From the NCBI RefSeq assembly GCF_009765215.1, contig NZ_VLNV01000001.1, forward strand, positions 868,001-932,000: a stretch of DNA of 64,000 bases, in the 5' to 3' direction. The stretch is from Lysobacter prati. Its GTDB lineage: Bacteria; Pseudomonadota; Gammaproteobacteria; Xanthomonadales; Xanthomonadaceae. Positions 9,185 through 18,270 of the stretch are shown here, one piece after another. The notes beneath the pieces were generated by a model that was given only the letters and a program-made list of their open reading frames with translations, did not search any database and was not told where the DNA came from. Position numbers and translations under genes: made by a program. How positions within the stretch are numbered: position 1 is the stretch's first letter; the number at the start of each line of letters is the position of its first letter.

Positions 9185-10459
9185 TCAGGCTCGCTGCCCA
9201 CGTACGGGCGGTACGCTGAGAAGGCGAGCCCGCACGTATACGATGAGAAGTATCGACGCCGATGCATTGGCCACTCCCATTGCCGTCAGCATCGACCCTT
9301 CATACCCGAGGGAAAGACCTATACCTCCCGCAAGAACGCCGACCGCTGTCGCGCCTGCGTTAGTCGCGAGCGATATGAAAGGTCGGTGCGCCGCGAGAAA
9401 GATCGGCGTGAGGAGCACAGAGAATGATTGACCCCAGACAAACAGCAGTAGCGACGCGATCTCGCCCGATGTAAGCGCGGAGGCATCATGAGGGAGCACC
9501 CAACTGAGCGCAGAAACTGGAATCACAAGTGCGATCACTGGAACCGACAGCAAGCTAAAGAGAGCAACACCCGAGAGGGTGTTGCCCACAGCTACTAGCC
9601 AGCGAGCGTCAGAAGCACTGACTGCGTCCAAGTACGCAGGAACCAATGGCCGGACGATCAGCGAGAGCGGATTCGTCAGCCTGGAGGCGAGTAGAACCAG
9701 CGTCAGGTACCTTGAGTACTCGGAGTTGTTCGAACCAAGCGCCAGGATCGCCCCCGCTCCAAATATCCTTGTGTAGTCGACGAGACTTCCCCCTAGCACG
9801 GGAGCCATGCTCCGCACCTGAGAAAGCAGCCCATCAGCCGCAAACTCGGGGGGGCCTAGCTTCCTAGACTTCGCCAACTGCACAAAGTTGCCGACTTGCG
9901 CAAGTGCTGGGCAGCCAAAATAGACCAAGACGACTGCCCATAACCCGTGAGGAGCACAAGCCGCTAGCAGCGCAACCATGCTTAGGCTTCCCATCAAGTG
10001 CCAAACGCTCGAAACGTGATCGGTTCGCGTAGCGACTCTGTATGCATCCGCCCAATGCGCCGCCGACTGAGCAACTCCTAGCATCAGAGCCAGACTTATA
10101 ACAAAGCCAGCGTCATTTGTAGCCCGGAGAAGCTGCAGCCCAATGATCACAGCCACTGCCGCTAGGGTCAGGGTAACGAACAAGCCGAGGGATCGCCTCT
10201 CTACCCGAACAGCGGCGTCGCCGACCTTGGCGGATGCCACCTTCGCCAAGTCCCTAATGAAGACCGCCCCCGCGGCGCCGAAAGCCATTCCGAATGCCGC
10301 GGCCAGACTCATAGCGTGAAGAAACGTTACGTAGTCGGTCAACGGAAGGCTGTGCACAATTATTGGCAGCCCAACAAACACCACCAAAGAACCTGCGACC
10401 TTCGTAACCGTTCCGAACACGATCGAACGTGCAAAGAGCCAGTTTCTGGAGAGGCTCAC
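9185..10459 (-). CDS. wzx: Polysaccharide flippase, Wzx-like
   Basis: A 424-aa polytopic membrane protein with about 12 hydrophobic helices spread over the whole length and an N-terminal SIVFGTVTKVAGSLVVF helix typical of polysaccharide-biosynthesis (MOP superfamily) flippases. Expected role: moving the undecaprenyl-linked repeat unit from the cytoplasmic to the periplasmic leaflet. The setting between glycosyltransferases and a polymerase-like gene supports Wzx. Sequence conservation in this family is low, so the call rests on topology and context. Confidence 0.75.
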   Translation of the reverse strand: MSLSRNWLFARSIVFGTVTKVAGSLVVFVGLPIIVHSLPLTDYVTFLHAMSLAAAFGMAFGAAGAVFIRDLAKVASAKVGDAAVRVERRSLGLFVTLTLAAVAVIIGLQLLRATNDAGFVISLALMLGVAQSAAHWADAYRVATRTDHVSSVWHLMGSLSMVALLAACAPHGLWAVVLVYFGCPALAQVGNFVQLAKSRKLGPPEFAADGLLSQVRSMAPVLGGSLVDYTRIFGAGAILALGSNNSEYSRYLTLVLLASRLTNPLSLIVRPLVPAYLDAVSASDARWLVAVGNTLSGVALFSLLSVPVIALVIPVSALSWVLPHDASALTSGEIASLLLFVWGQSFSVLLTPIFLAAHRPFISLATNAGATAVGVLAGGIGLSLGYEGSMLTAMGVANASASILLIVYVRARLLSVPPVRGQRA

Positions 10460-10514
10460 AGGGTTGCCCCAACTCTATCGAGCGCCACTGACGAGTCGCT
10501 CAACGGACCCCGGC

Positions 10515-11870
10515 TCATTGCACTCCCACCCTAACTCTGTTTAGTTGACGCAGCAGGAGCAGGAGCGCGACTGAGAATACAACCGGCCCTACGACAGCAA
10601 CCAGGGACCCCCTCAATACAATGAACGAGTAGCCGGCAATGGCGGCAAGCGCGACCCTCATGAATGTATCGCCGCCCACGCGGGACGACTCATATCGTTG
10701 ATCCATCCTGTTTACTGCCACCGCGAAACAGAACGACAGCGCAAGCGCACCAACTAGACCAAAGTCCACGTACAGCTCAGCTGGGAGCGGGCTGGATATG
10801 TTTGTGTACGGATATCCAACATACTCGGCCGCGTCAGCACCCGTCCCAACGCTCTTGCCCGGAAAAGTCGCCCTTGGAACCCAGAACAACAATGCCGATC
10901 CAATCTGACGACCCAACATCAGCCCATTGCCGTCGATCCACTCGACCGCATTCAATGTGGACTGAAATCCGTCGAAATCTCCATGGGTCGAGATGTACTC
11001 GAGCGGCTTGAACGCATAGGCAGCAGCGCCACCACCCCTGGAGACATCACTAAGGAACGGGAATATTGTCACCTGGGAGATCGCAGCAACGGCCACTCCC
11101 AACGATTTCGCCGTGCGTCCGAGCGCGCTGAAAGTGAATGCACCAATGAGTGCGTACGCGCCCACCATGTAGCGCGGCATCGCCAACGGATTGTTGGCGA
11201 CCAGACAGATCAGAAACGTCGCCAAGACCAGCAGGTAGCTGAGGCCAGTCTTGGCGCGGCGTCCAACGAAAACAGACAGGACGAAGGCGAAGAAAGCCGA
11301 AGAACGGGCCACCTGAAAGAGGATTAGATCCGACGGTGACAGGACGCCGACAGATTCACTTAGGTCTCCCCGACTCAAGAGCAGAGAATCAAAGCCAACA
11401 GCGCCGCCAGCTGCCACCGAGACAAAGGAGAGCGCCAGGATCACCCATGTCTTAGGCGTGACCGCGTCCCGAGAAACTGCCGGCGCCACATTGCTCCCCG
11501 CACCCGCACCTATGGATACTACGAGACTGACTACAGCACTAAAGATAAGCACCAGTAGCGCAGCCTTACTCGCAACATGATCAGAGTACGTCATTCCAAA
11601 GAATGGGAACCGCCCAGTGTTCAGATGAATGATCCCAGGAACGATGTAGAACAATGTCAGGTACAACAGGGAAGCGTATGCAATCGGGCGAGTCCCTTCC
11701 GAAAGGCAAACAATGACGAGCGCCGCCATACAGAAGGCGAGACTGATAGTCATCAGCGCGACCGCACCTTCGAACGCGCCGGCATTACGACAAACAAACA
11801 GCCCGCACGCCAGTGTGACCAGAAAGGTTAGAAGGCCGTACGCGTGGCCTCTCTTGATTGAAATCTTCAT
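10515..11870 (-). CDS. Polytopic membrane protein, probable Wzy-type polymerase
   Basis: The frame opens at 11924, but Met 11870 lies just after the gmd stop and gives a sensible hydrophobic N-terminus; 451 aa. About ten or more transmembrane segments and a central periplasmic loop (about residues 285-360) resemble O-antigen polymerases, which share little primary sequence. Two short loops, GIIHLNTGRFPF and SSPLPAELYVDFG, are the kind of polar periplasmic segments seen in Wzy. It lies between gmd and the flippase. A second polymerase/ligase-like gene occurs at 15920, so which one polymerises the repeat unit is open. Confidence 0.6.
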   Translation of the reverse strand: MKISIKRGHAYGLLTFLVTLACGLFVCRNAGAFEGAVALMTISLAFCMAALVIVCLSEGTRPIAYASLLYLTLFYIVPGIIHLNTGRFPFFGMTYSDHVASKAALLVLIFSAVVSLVVSIGAGAGSNVAPAVSRDAVTPKTWVILALSFVSVAAGGAVGFDSLLLSRGDLSESVGVLSPSDLILFQVARSSAFFAFVLSVFVGRRAKTGLSYLLVLATFLICLVANNPLAMPRYMVGAYALIGAFTFSALGRTAKSLGVAVAAISQVTIFPFLSDVSRGGGAAAYAFKPLEYISTHGDFDGFQSTLNAVEWIDGNGLMLGRQIGSALLFWVPRATFPGKSVGTGADAAEYVGYPYTNISSPLPAELYVDFGLVGALALSFCFAVAVNRMDQRYESSRVGGDTFMRVALAAIAGYSFIVLRGSLVAVVGPVVFSVALLLLLRQLNRVRVGVQ

Positions 11871-11875
11871 TCCTA

Positions 11876-12991
11876 TCAACGCTGGCTGGCGTTCGAGTAG
11901 CCATTTGCGTTGAGGAAGGCGCAACGTCTAGCCGCTCGCAAGTCAGATTCCACCATCTCGGCAATCAGATCCTGCAGCGCAATGTGTGGCACCCAACCCA
12001 TATCCATGGCGGCCGATGTAGGATCTCCCAGCAGAGTCTCGACCTCCGCCGGCCTGAAGTACCTGGGATCCACACTCACGATCACATCACCTACTTTAAC
12101 CGCCGGTGCCTTATCTCCGTCCACCGCCTGCACGACTGCCTTCTCATCTATACCTTTCCCTTCAAACACCAGGGTGATACCTAGCTCCTTCGCCGCCAAG
12201 GCAATGAACTGACGCACGCTGTACTGCACGCCGGTAGCGATGACATAGTCCTTCGCTTGTTCCTGCTGCAGCATCATCCATTGCATGCGTACATAGTCTT
12301 TGGCGTGCCCCCAGTCGCGCAGGGCGTCCAGGTTGCCCATAAAGAGGCAGGCCTCCAAGCCGACGGCAATACTCGCCAACCCTCTAGTGATCTTGCGAGT
12401 CACGAAGGTTTCGCCTCGGCGCGGGCTCTCGTGATTGAAGAGAATTCCGTTGCAGGCATACATGCCGTAGGCCTCGCGGTAGTTCACCGTGATCCAGTAG
12501 GCGTAGAGCTTGGCGACGCCGTAGGGGCTCCGCGGGTAGAAAGGTGTCTTCTCGGTTTGCGGAACCTCCTGCACGAGCCCGTACAGTTCGGACGTGCTGG
12601 CCTGGTAGTAGCGGCACTTGTCGCCAAGCTTCAAGAAGCGCATAGCCTCAAGAAGGCGCAAAGCACCTAAACCGTCAACGTCAGCGGTGTACTCCGGCAT
12701 CTCGAAGCTCACCTGCACGTGGCTCTGTGCGCCGAGGTTGTAGATCTCGTCTGGCTGTACCTCGGCAACGATGCGTGTCAGATTGCTGGTATCGGCAAGG
12801 TCACCGTAGTGGAGAAAGAGGCGGGCATCGCGCTGATGCGGATCCTGGTACAGGTGATCGATGCGATCAGTGTTGAACGACGAGGCGCGGCGCTTGATGC
12901 CGTGGACTTCGTAGCCCTTCTCCAACAGCAGTTCGGCGAGATAGGAGCCATCCTGGCCGGTAATGCCGGTGATGAGTGCGCGCTTGGTCAT
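11876..12991 (-). CDS. gmd: GDP-mannose 4,6-dehydratase
   Basis: A 371-aa cytosolic short-chain dehydrogenase converting GDP-mannose to GDP-4-keto-6-deoxymannose, the step before Fcl. The N-terminal motif [16 protein letters not shown] (GxxGxxG) is diagnostic for Gmd, as is [14 protein letters not shown] with the catalytic Thr/Glu region. The YxxxK motif is in [12 protein letters not shown], and the [16 protein letters not shown] substrate-binding segment is intact. Length matches the family. It ends 6 bp before the polymerase-like gene, indicating one operon. Confidence 0.95.
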   Translation of the reverse strand: MTKRALITGITGQDGSYLAELLLEKGYEVHGIKRRASSFNTDRIDHLYQDPHQRDARLFLHYGDLADTSNLTRIVAEVQPDEIYNLGAQSHVQVSFEMPEYTADVDGLGALRLLEAMRFLKLGDKCRYYQASTSELYGLVQEVPQTEKTPFYPRSPYGVAKLYAYWITVNYREAYGMYACNGILFNHESPRRGETFVTRKITRGLASIAVGLEACLFMGNLDALRDWGHAKDYVRMQWMMLQQEQAKDYVIATGVQYSVRQFIALAAKELGITLVFEGKGIDEKAVVQAVDGDKAPAVKVGDVIVSVDPRYFRPAEVETLLGDPTSAAMDMGWVPHIALQDLIAEMVESDLRAARRCAFLNANGYSNASQR

Positions 12992-13048
12992 TGCTGGGTG
13001 CTCTGTGTGTCTTGGATTACCTGGGCGTTAGGCGCTGCACGCTTACGC

Positions 13049-14326
13049 TTAGGATGAATGGGTTGTGGAATCGATCGGGCCGCGCTGTTCGGCAGTCGTT
13101 GCGCCTTCCAGCAATTGCGAGATGCGAAGCTCAAGATTCAGCAGTATCCCGTCGCGGGCTAGCGTGGTCTCTGCCTGCTCACGGGCTGCGACGCCGAGGC
13201 GCTGGCGCATCGGATCGTCATGGGTCAAGCGCCGCAGGGCGTCAACAAAAGCATTCGTGTCGCCTGGCTTGGTCACTACGCCGGAATCCCGCAAGGCTTC
13301 AGCCACTCCGGTGCCTGGCATAGCGGTGGCGACCACTGCGCGGCCACTAGCGAGCATACCGGTGAGCTTGGACGGCATGACCAAGTCGGCAACGTCCGCG
13401 CGCTGCGGCAAAAGGTGAATGTCGGCCAAGCCAAGCCAGTCGGACAGCCGCTCGGTAGGTTGCAGGTCTAAGAACGTGACATTGAGTAGTCCGCTGCACA
13501 GCTGCTCTAGCAAGGCGCGCGCAGGCCCTTCTCCGCCAAACACAAAGAAGAGATTCGCCTCGTCGGCCAACTCTCGCGCCGCCTCTCCGATTAGTTCCAG
13601 CCCCTGCTTTAGGCCCATGTTGCCCGAGTACAACGCCACCACTGCTTTGTCTGGAATGCCGAGTTCGCGCCGGTAGACGCTGGGACTATCCAGCGGCCGA
13701 ATGCCATCGATATCGGCCCAGTTCGGCAGAAATACCTGACGCGCGGCCGCTACTCCCTTGCTATCCAGGCGCGCCATCATTCGCGCCGATATGGTGGACA
13801 CCGCATCAAAGCGGCGTAGCAGGAACCTTTCCACAGACAGGGCCAGGCGCTTGAATGGACCGGCTTCCACAATGCCCATGTCCAGCGCCGCGTCTACCTC
13901 AAAATCTTGGACATGCAGCCAGCAGCGAGCACCAGTAATGCGCGCGAGGAGCCACGCGGCCGGCGCCGTCGCCAACGTCGGTGCGATGCTGATCACCAGC
14001 TGAGGTCGCCAGAGTATCGACTGCGCCAGAGCGAGAGCGGAAGAAAGCGCAAAACTGCCAAGATGCAGGACGCGGGTAATACCGCGCGGCTGCCTTGGCA
14101 CCCACAGCGGGCATCGGATGATGCTCAGGTCTTCGCGTCCCTCGCGTTTGAACCATAGGCGACGGAACCCTGGCCATATCTTCCATGCAGGATAGTACGG
14201 CGGAGCAGTGATCACCCGCACACAGTGCCCACGTGCAGCCAACCACTCGCACATCTCGCCGGTGTACTTGCCGGTCCCGATGCTTTCCGGGGCGTAGTTG
14301 ATCCCGGTCACAAGTATCCGACTCAC
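13049..14326 (-). CDS. WcaI-like colanic-acid-type glycosyltransferase
   Basis: A 425-aa GT4-type glycosyltransferase. The frame continues to 14440, but the upstream part has no protein character. GTG 14326 gives the family N-terminus VSRILVTGINYAPESIGTGK, typical of WcaI-type fucosyl/glycosyl transferases, followed by CVRVITAPPYYPAWK. The C-terminal domain has ALYSGNMGLKQGLELI near residue 230 and a PSKLTGMLASGRAVVAT segment. The GTG overlaps the stop of a 44-codon ORF by four bases (GTGA), which supports both starts. It probably acts early in repeat-unit assembly after WcaJ. The donor sugar is not known. Confidence 0.85.
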   Translation of the reverse strand: MSRILVTGINYAPESIGTGKYTGEMCEWLAARGHCVRVITAPPYYPAWKIWPGFRRLWFKREGREDLSIIRCPLWVPRQPRGITRVLHLGSFALSSALALAQSILWRPQLVISIAPTLATAPAAWLLARITGARCWLHVQDFEVDAALDMGIVEAGPFKRLALSVERFLLRRFDAVSTISARMMARLDSKGVAAARQVFLPNWADIDGIRPLDSPSVYRRELGIPDKAVVALYSGNMGLKQGLELIGEAARELADEANLFFVFGGEGPARALLEQLCSGLLNVTFLDLQPTERLSDWLGLADIHLLPQRADVADLVMPSKLTGMLASGRAVVATAMPGTGVAEALRDSGVVTKPGDTNAFVDALRRLTHDDPMRQRLGVAAREQAETTLARDGILLNLELRISQLLEGATTAEQRGPIDSTTHSS

Positions 14327-14457
14327 GCGCTCAACTCCAACACGCACAGATCGCCGCCGATGCCGACGCCGCGGTGGATGCCGTCGACCTCGCCCCGATA
14401 GATGACCTCGGCGTGGCCACCGCCGATATATCTCCCGCAAAGAATGGCTACTTTCAC
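14323..14457 (-). CDS. Small ORF (44 aa) between wcaJ-like and wcaI-like genes
   Basis: A GTG-initiated frame of 44 codons fills the gap between the WcaJ-type gene (stop at 14466) and the WcaI-type gene, whose GTG start it overlaps as GTGA. The protein begins VKVAILCGRYIGGGHAEV and ends GGDLCVLELSA. It is glycine-rich with two cysteines and has no signal peptide. Third codon positions are mostly G or C, as in neighbouring genes. I do not recognise the family. It could be a real small protein, a translational coupling leader, or the remnant of a larger gene. The coding evidence is spacing, overlap and GC3 only. Confidence 0.5.
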   Translation of the reverse strand: MKVAILCGRYIGGGHAEVIYRGEVDGIHRGVGIGGDLCVLELSA

Positions 14458-14465
14458 TTCAAGAC

Positions 14466-15923
14466 CTAATATGCGGCCTTGCCGATGAAACCCTTAGCCA
14501 CCGTCATCGCGATGATGCGAAGGTCAAGCATCAGGGACCAATTCTGCATATAGTGCAGATCGTACTCCACGCGCGCCGACATCTTGTCGACCGTATCCGT
14601 TTCGCCGCGCAGGCCGTTGACCTGCGCCCAGCCGGTGATGCCCGGCTTTACGCGATGGCGCTGCATGTAGTTCTGCACGATCGACTTGTAAAGGTGGTTG
14701 TGCTCGACCGCATGCGGGCGCGGCCCTACGATGGACATCTTGCCCTGCAGCACGTTGATGAATTGCGGAAGCTCGTCAAGGCTCGTCCGTCGCAGGAAGC
14801 CGCCGAAGGCCGTAATGCGCGGATCCCGCCGGGTCGCTTGCGTGACCTGCCCTGCGTGCTCGGCGTGAAGGCGCATGCTGCGAAACTTCCAGACTTTGAT
14901 CGTCTTGCCGTCCAGCCCATGCCGCTTCTGCTTGAACAGCACCGGGCCGGGCGAGCTGAGCTTCACGCCCAAGGCTATCAGCGCCAGCAACGGCGAGATC
15001 AGCACAAGGATCAGTGCAGCGAGCACTCGATCCTCCAGGCCCTTGACCATGCGCGCCTCGCCGTTGAGCGGACTGGCGCGCAGGTTGATCACGGGCAGAC
15101 CCGCCATCTGCTCGACGGAGTGGTTCAGCAGCTGTATTCCGAAAAGGTCCGGAACGAACTTGATGTCGGCCGTCGAATGGTCGAGGCTGACGAGGATGCG
15201 GTCGATCGCAATTTGCTCGCTGACCGGAAGCGCAATCCATACCTGGCCAATGTGCTGCGACTCGACGTAAGCTGCCAACGCCGCGAGGTTGCCCAGGTGC
15301 GGGACGCCGGCAAGCGCCGGCTGCAAGCCATCGGCAGTGCTGAACCAGCCGCGCACCTCGATACCCGCCCAACGCTGGCGTTCAAGGGTGCGCACGATAT
15401 GCGCGGCATCGGCGTTGGAGCCGATGACGACGGCCGTTCGCACGTCAAGGCCGCGCTGACGTACCCACGAGGCCGCCTGCCGGCACACGATCCGGCCAGC
15501 GCCGGATGCCATCACGGTACCCACGAACCAGTAGCCCCACCACAGGCGGGATGTCACTCCCTGGACCTTTAATAGCGCGACATAGAGCACACCCAGCAGG
15601 AACACCACCGCCCACACGGCGAAGAGCTTGAACGCCTCGTTGAAGACGCTCACGCCGCGCCAGCTCCGGTACATCGAGAACGAGCCCATCGACAGCAGCG
15701 TAAATAGGACGCCGCGAGCCACTGCCTGGCGGAACTCGACCGGCATCTCGATAGTGCGGAAGCGGAGCCAATAGGCGGCAACGCCCATCGCGACGATCAC
15801 CGCAACGTCGAGTATGCGCAGCATCAGACCGAACAAGGCTGAGAACTTGTTCAGTGACACACGCTCGACTGCGTACTCGGTCCGGATCGGCGAGAACAGC
15901 ATTTGGGTTTCGTCTCCTGTCAT
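14466..15923 (-). CDS. Undecaprenyl-phosphate glucose phosphotransferase (WcaJ/GumD-type)
   Basis: A 485-aa membrane enzyme that starts repeat-unit synthesis by moving a hexose-1-phosphate, usually glucose, onto undecaprenyl phosphate. About four N-terminal transmembrane helices lie within residues 30-150. A Rossmann-like CoA-binding domain follows ([17 protein letters not shown]). The C-terminal bacterial sugar transferase domain has the signatures [24 protein letters not shown] and [13 protein letters not shown], and ends in [19 protein letters not shown]. Full length compared with WcaJ/GumD. It overlaps the polymerase/ligase gene upstream by four bases (ATGA). Confidence 0.93.
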   Translation of the reverse strand: MTGDETQMLFSPIRTEYAVERVSLNKFSALFGLMLRILDVAVIVAMGVAAYWLRFRTIEMPVEFRQAVARGVLFTLLSMGSFSMYRSWRGVSVFNEAFKLFAVWAVVFLLGVLYVALLKVQGVTSRLWWGYWFVGTVMASGAGRIVCRQAASWVRQRGLDVRTAVVIGSNADAAHIVRTLERQRWAGIEVRGWFSTADGLQPALAGVPHLGNLAALAAYVESQHIGQVWIALPVSEQIAIDRILVSLDHSTADIKFVPDLFGIQLLNHSVEQMAGLPVINLRASPLNGEARMVKGLEDRVLAALILVLISPLLALIALGVKLSSPGPVLFKQKRHGLDGKTIKVWKFRSMRLHAEHAGQVTQATRRDPRITAFGGFLRRTSLDELPQFINVLQGKMSIVGPRPHAVEHNHLYKSIVQNYMQRHRVKPGITGWAQVNGLRGETDTVDKMSARVEYDLHYMQNWSLMLDLRIIAMTVAKGFIGKAAY

Positions 15924-17257
15924 TGCGCGTCACTCGCGCTCGCCAGGAGGAAGGACAGCACCAGAGCGAACACCACCGCGACCGAATGGGTGCGCAATGG
16001 GTAGTCGACCAGGGAATGCACCATCGGGACGAACGCGGCAATCGCCGCGGCACCGAGTATCGACTTGTGAGAAGCACGCTCAATGAGACTTTTTCTTGTG
16101 ACGCAGATCACAGTGACCAATAGCGTCAGCAATAGGACGAATCCGGGCAGCCCTACTTCGATCAGCGTCTCAATAATGTCGTTGTGGGCATGCAGGGCGA
16201 ACACTTCCTGCATCGCGCCGACAGGCTCGAAGGGCGCATAGACCACCTTGAAGCTTCCCAAGCCACTACCCCAGGGCAGGTAGGCTTGCGCCGCATCCCA
16301 GCCATAGCGCAGGTACTGCCAGCGCAAATCTTCCAGCGGATCCTGCTGTAGCCGCTGGCTGATGCCATCCCAGGCATACACGGCAATACCAGCAATGGCG
16401 ACACCAACGGCTGCCAGCGGCGCCCACCGGCGAACGCTGCCATGGCCTGATGCCGTCCCCGCACGCGACGACAGCAACAGCACGCTACCAAGCGCCGTCG
16501 CGCACGCCAGCGCCACGCCGGTCCGCGAAAAGCTCAGCGCAGCCGCTAGGAACAACATTGCCGCCACGGAATACCAGGCCAGCGCGACCGGCGCGCTTCG
16601 CCGAGACTGGGCCTGCACCCCCAACGCGATCGCGAACGGCAGCAGCAGCACCATCAGACAGGCGAAATGGTTGCGATTGGCGAATAGACCGATTGCGCCA
16701 ATGGGATGGTGATAGTCGTAGGGCCGCAGTAACGAATAAGTGCCGGCCGCCGACTGTGCGTAGCCGAGCAAAGCCGTCAATGTCGCGAGGATCAGCGCAA
16801 GCTTGAGCAACCGCACCCGCGCCGAATGCGTGAGCGTGCATACCAGCGCCCAGAAAGAGGCAAACACCACGAGCGCCAGCAATGCCCGCACCGTGCCCCA
16901 GCGGTCCAGCGTCAACGGCAACCATCCGTGCGGCTGGCCTGCCTGTGCGAGATCGGCGAGCACGTCGCTGCGGCCCGGCAACATACCGTATATCGAGGGC
17001 GGCATCGGCAGCATCTGCAGGACCGCTAGAGCAATCGCGCATGTGCACACGACGGCCAGGACGCGTTGCGCCCGTGATGCCGGCGCCCACCGCCAGCGCA
17101 CGATCGCCAGCAGCAAAGCCGGCAAAGCGGCCAGATGCACGACCGCGTCCCCGACGCCACGCGATCCACCACCGGCCAGCAGCGCCGCCGTCAGCAGCAG
17201 CGCTGCGGCAATTTCGGCGGCCGTGTCAGGCGTCCCCTTGGCGCCTTTAAAACGCAT
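15920..17257 (-). CDS. O-antigen ligase/polymerase family protein (Wzy_C domain)
   Basis: A 445-aa polytopic inner-membrane protein with about 11 hydrophobic helices. The central segment GLFANRNHFACLMVLLLPFAIAL (about 195-215) and a long periplasmic loop with HAHNDIIETLIEVGLPGF (about 370-390) are characteristic of the WaaL/Wzy_C family. It could polymerise the exopolysaccharide or ligate glycan to a lipid. Its position between the export genes and WcaJ suggests polymerisation. Upstream of its start lie two hairpins separating it from the small exported protein gene. Confidence 0.85.
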   Translation of the reverse strand: MRFKGAKGTPDTAAEIAAALLLTAALLAGGGSRGVGDAVVHLAALPALLLAIVRWRWAPASRAQRVLAVVCTCAIALAVLQMLPMPPSIYGMLPGRSDVLADLAQAGQPHGWLPLTLDRWGTVRALLALVVFASFWALVCTLTHSARVRLLKLALILATLTALLGYAQSAAGTYSLLRPYDYHHPIGAIGLFANRNHFACLMVLLLPFAIALGVQAQSRRSAPVALAWYSVAAMLFLAAALSFSRTGVALACATALGSVLLLSSRAGTASGHGSVRRWAPLAAVGVAIAGIAVYAWDGISQRLQQDPLEDLRWQYLRYGWDAAQAYLPWGSGLGSFKVVYAPFEPVGAMQEVFALHAHNDIIETLIEVGLPGFVLLLTLLVTVICVTRKSLIERASHKSILGAAAIAAFVPMVHSLVDYPLRTHSVAVVFALVLSFLLASASDAQ

Positions 17258-17279
17258 CTCAACCTCGATGACAGCAAGC

Positions 17280-17298
17280 GGGCCGCACGCGGCGGCCC
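17280..17298 (-). terminator. Hairpin upstream of the polymerase/ligase gene
   Basis: Perfect 7-bp stem GGGCCGC/GCGGCCC with a 5-nt loop, 23 bp before the 17257 start. The minus-strand downstream sequence is only weakly T-rich, so this could be an attenuator or a leader structure rather than a full terminator. Confidence 0.35.
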
Positions 17299-17337
17299 GT
17301 CGCTTTCTCTCTATCTGTTCTGAATGGATAACAGCGT

Positions 17338-17363
17338 CGGCTTCGGGCTATTTTCCGAAGCCG
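17338..17363 (-). terminator. Hairpin just after the small exported protein gene
   Basis: Perfect 9-bp stem CGGCTTCGG/CCGAAGCCG with an 8-nt AT-rich loop, 14 bp past the stop of the 133-aa gene. No clear T-run follows on the minus strand. It probably reduces read-through or stabilises the upstream mRNA. Confidence 0.45.
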
Positions 17364-17377
17364 GCGCTGGTGTTGCC

Positions 17378-17779
17378 TTACGGGCTCGACGGCTTCGGCG
17401 GAGCCGGCTTCGCGTCGTCGCCACCACCGCTGGCCAGCGCAACCGCGCCGGCTGCCACGGCGATGCCGGCGCCAACCATCGCGTAGTTGGTTTCCGAACC
17501 GACCTTGCCCAAGCTCGGGCACTTCGCCGGTGCGGCGTCCTGGATGGTGTAGCTGCCGGTCACCTTGATCGTGCAACCGTTGGGGTAGGTCACATAGGCT
17601 TCGCCGCCATTGGCGACAACCACGTCGCCGGAATTGGCGCCGGAGCTGTTGGATTCTTCGACCGTACGACCGGCCACATGCACTTCACCGCCGCTGGCAC
17701 GGACGAGTGCCTTCGGCGATTGCGCCAGCGCACCGCCGGCCAGGGTCAACGCACACATACCAACGATCAGCGACTTCAT
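17378..17779 (-). CDS. Small exported protein with GGGDDxKPAPPKPSSP tail
   Basis: A 133-aa protein of unknown family. Residues 1-19 form a signal peptide with an ALA-type cleavage site (MKSLIVGMCALTLAGGALA). The middle (20-95) is a small beta-rich domain with two cysteines (YPNGCTIKV, AAPAKC) that may form a disulfide. It is followed by an Ala/Gly/Val-rich hydrophobic stretch (about 98-118) and the tail SGGGDDAKPAPPKPSSP. The neighbouring 66-86 aa gene at 17965 has almost the same hydrophobic stretch and tail. The setting between TPR/kinase and polymerase genes suggests a role at the polysaccharide export site. The function is not known. Confidence 0.7.
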   Translation of the reverse strand: MKSLIVGMCALTLAGGALAQSPKALVRASGGEVHVAGRTVEESNSSGANSGDVVVANGGEAYVTYPNGCTIKVTGSYTIQDAAPAKCPSLGKVGSETNYAMVGAGIAVAAGAVALASGGGDDAKPAPPKPSSP

Positions 17780-17964
17780 TGCACTGCTCCAGATCTACTA
17801 GATTGGGTTTACGCCAGTCCCCCTGGCGAAGCTGACGCAGACCACACTGCGTTTGCTCAAAACCATCTGTGACGCCACGCGCCACAAATGGCTCTGCAAT
17901 TGGATTGCCCAAGGCAACCCGATCGCCACTGCGACCGACGCTCGTCCGGCGCAGCGCGAAACCC

Positions 17965-18225
17965 TTACGGGCTGGACGGCTTCGGCGGAGCCGGTGCGGG
18001 CTTGCTGTCGCCACCGCCACCGGCAGCGAGTCCGGCAACCGCAGCCACGCCAGCACCAACGGCCAGGACCGTCGAGCTGCTGACCTTGCTCTTCTTCTCG
18101 GCCTTTGCCGCCTTGGCCGGAGCGGCCTGCTGCTGCGGCTGCGCATCGGCAGCCGGCTGTGCGGTCTGCGCGGATGCGGCGCCAAATGCGAAGACTGCAA
18201 CCAGGCCCAACAGAATCTGCTTCAT
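17965..18225 (-). CDS. Small exported protein with GGGGDSKPAPAPPKPSSP tail
   Basis: An 86-aa protein. The frame opens at 18261, but Met 18225 is preceded by GGGAG and starts a clear signal peptide (MKQILLGLVAVFAFGAASA). The mature part is Gln/Ala/Lys-rich (KAAKAEKKSK), then a hydrophobic Ala/Gly/Val stretch (TVLAVGAGVAAVAGLAA) and the tail GGGGDSKPAPAPPKPSSP, nearly identical to that of the next gene. It is probably anchored in a membrane by this stretch. No known family was recognised. About 185 bp separate it from its downstream relative, with no other gene visible there. Confidence 0.68.
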   Translation of the reverse strand: MKQILLGLVAVFAFGAASAQTAQPAADAQPQQQAAPAKAAKAEKKSKVSSSTVLAVGAGVAAVAGLAAGGGGDSKPAPAPPKPSSP

Positions 18226-18270
18226 GTCGTTACAACTCCCAATAAACACAAAATGTGCCATCGCAACAGA

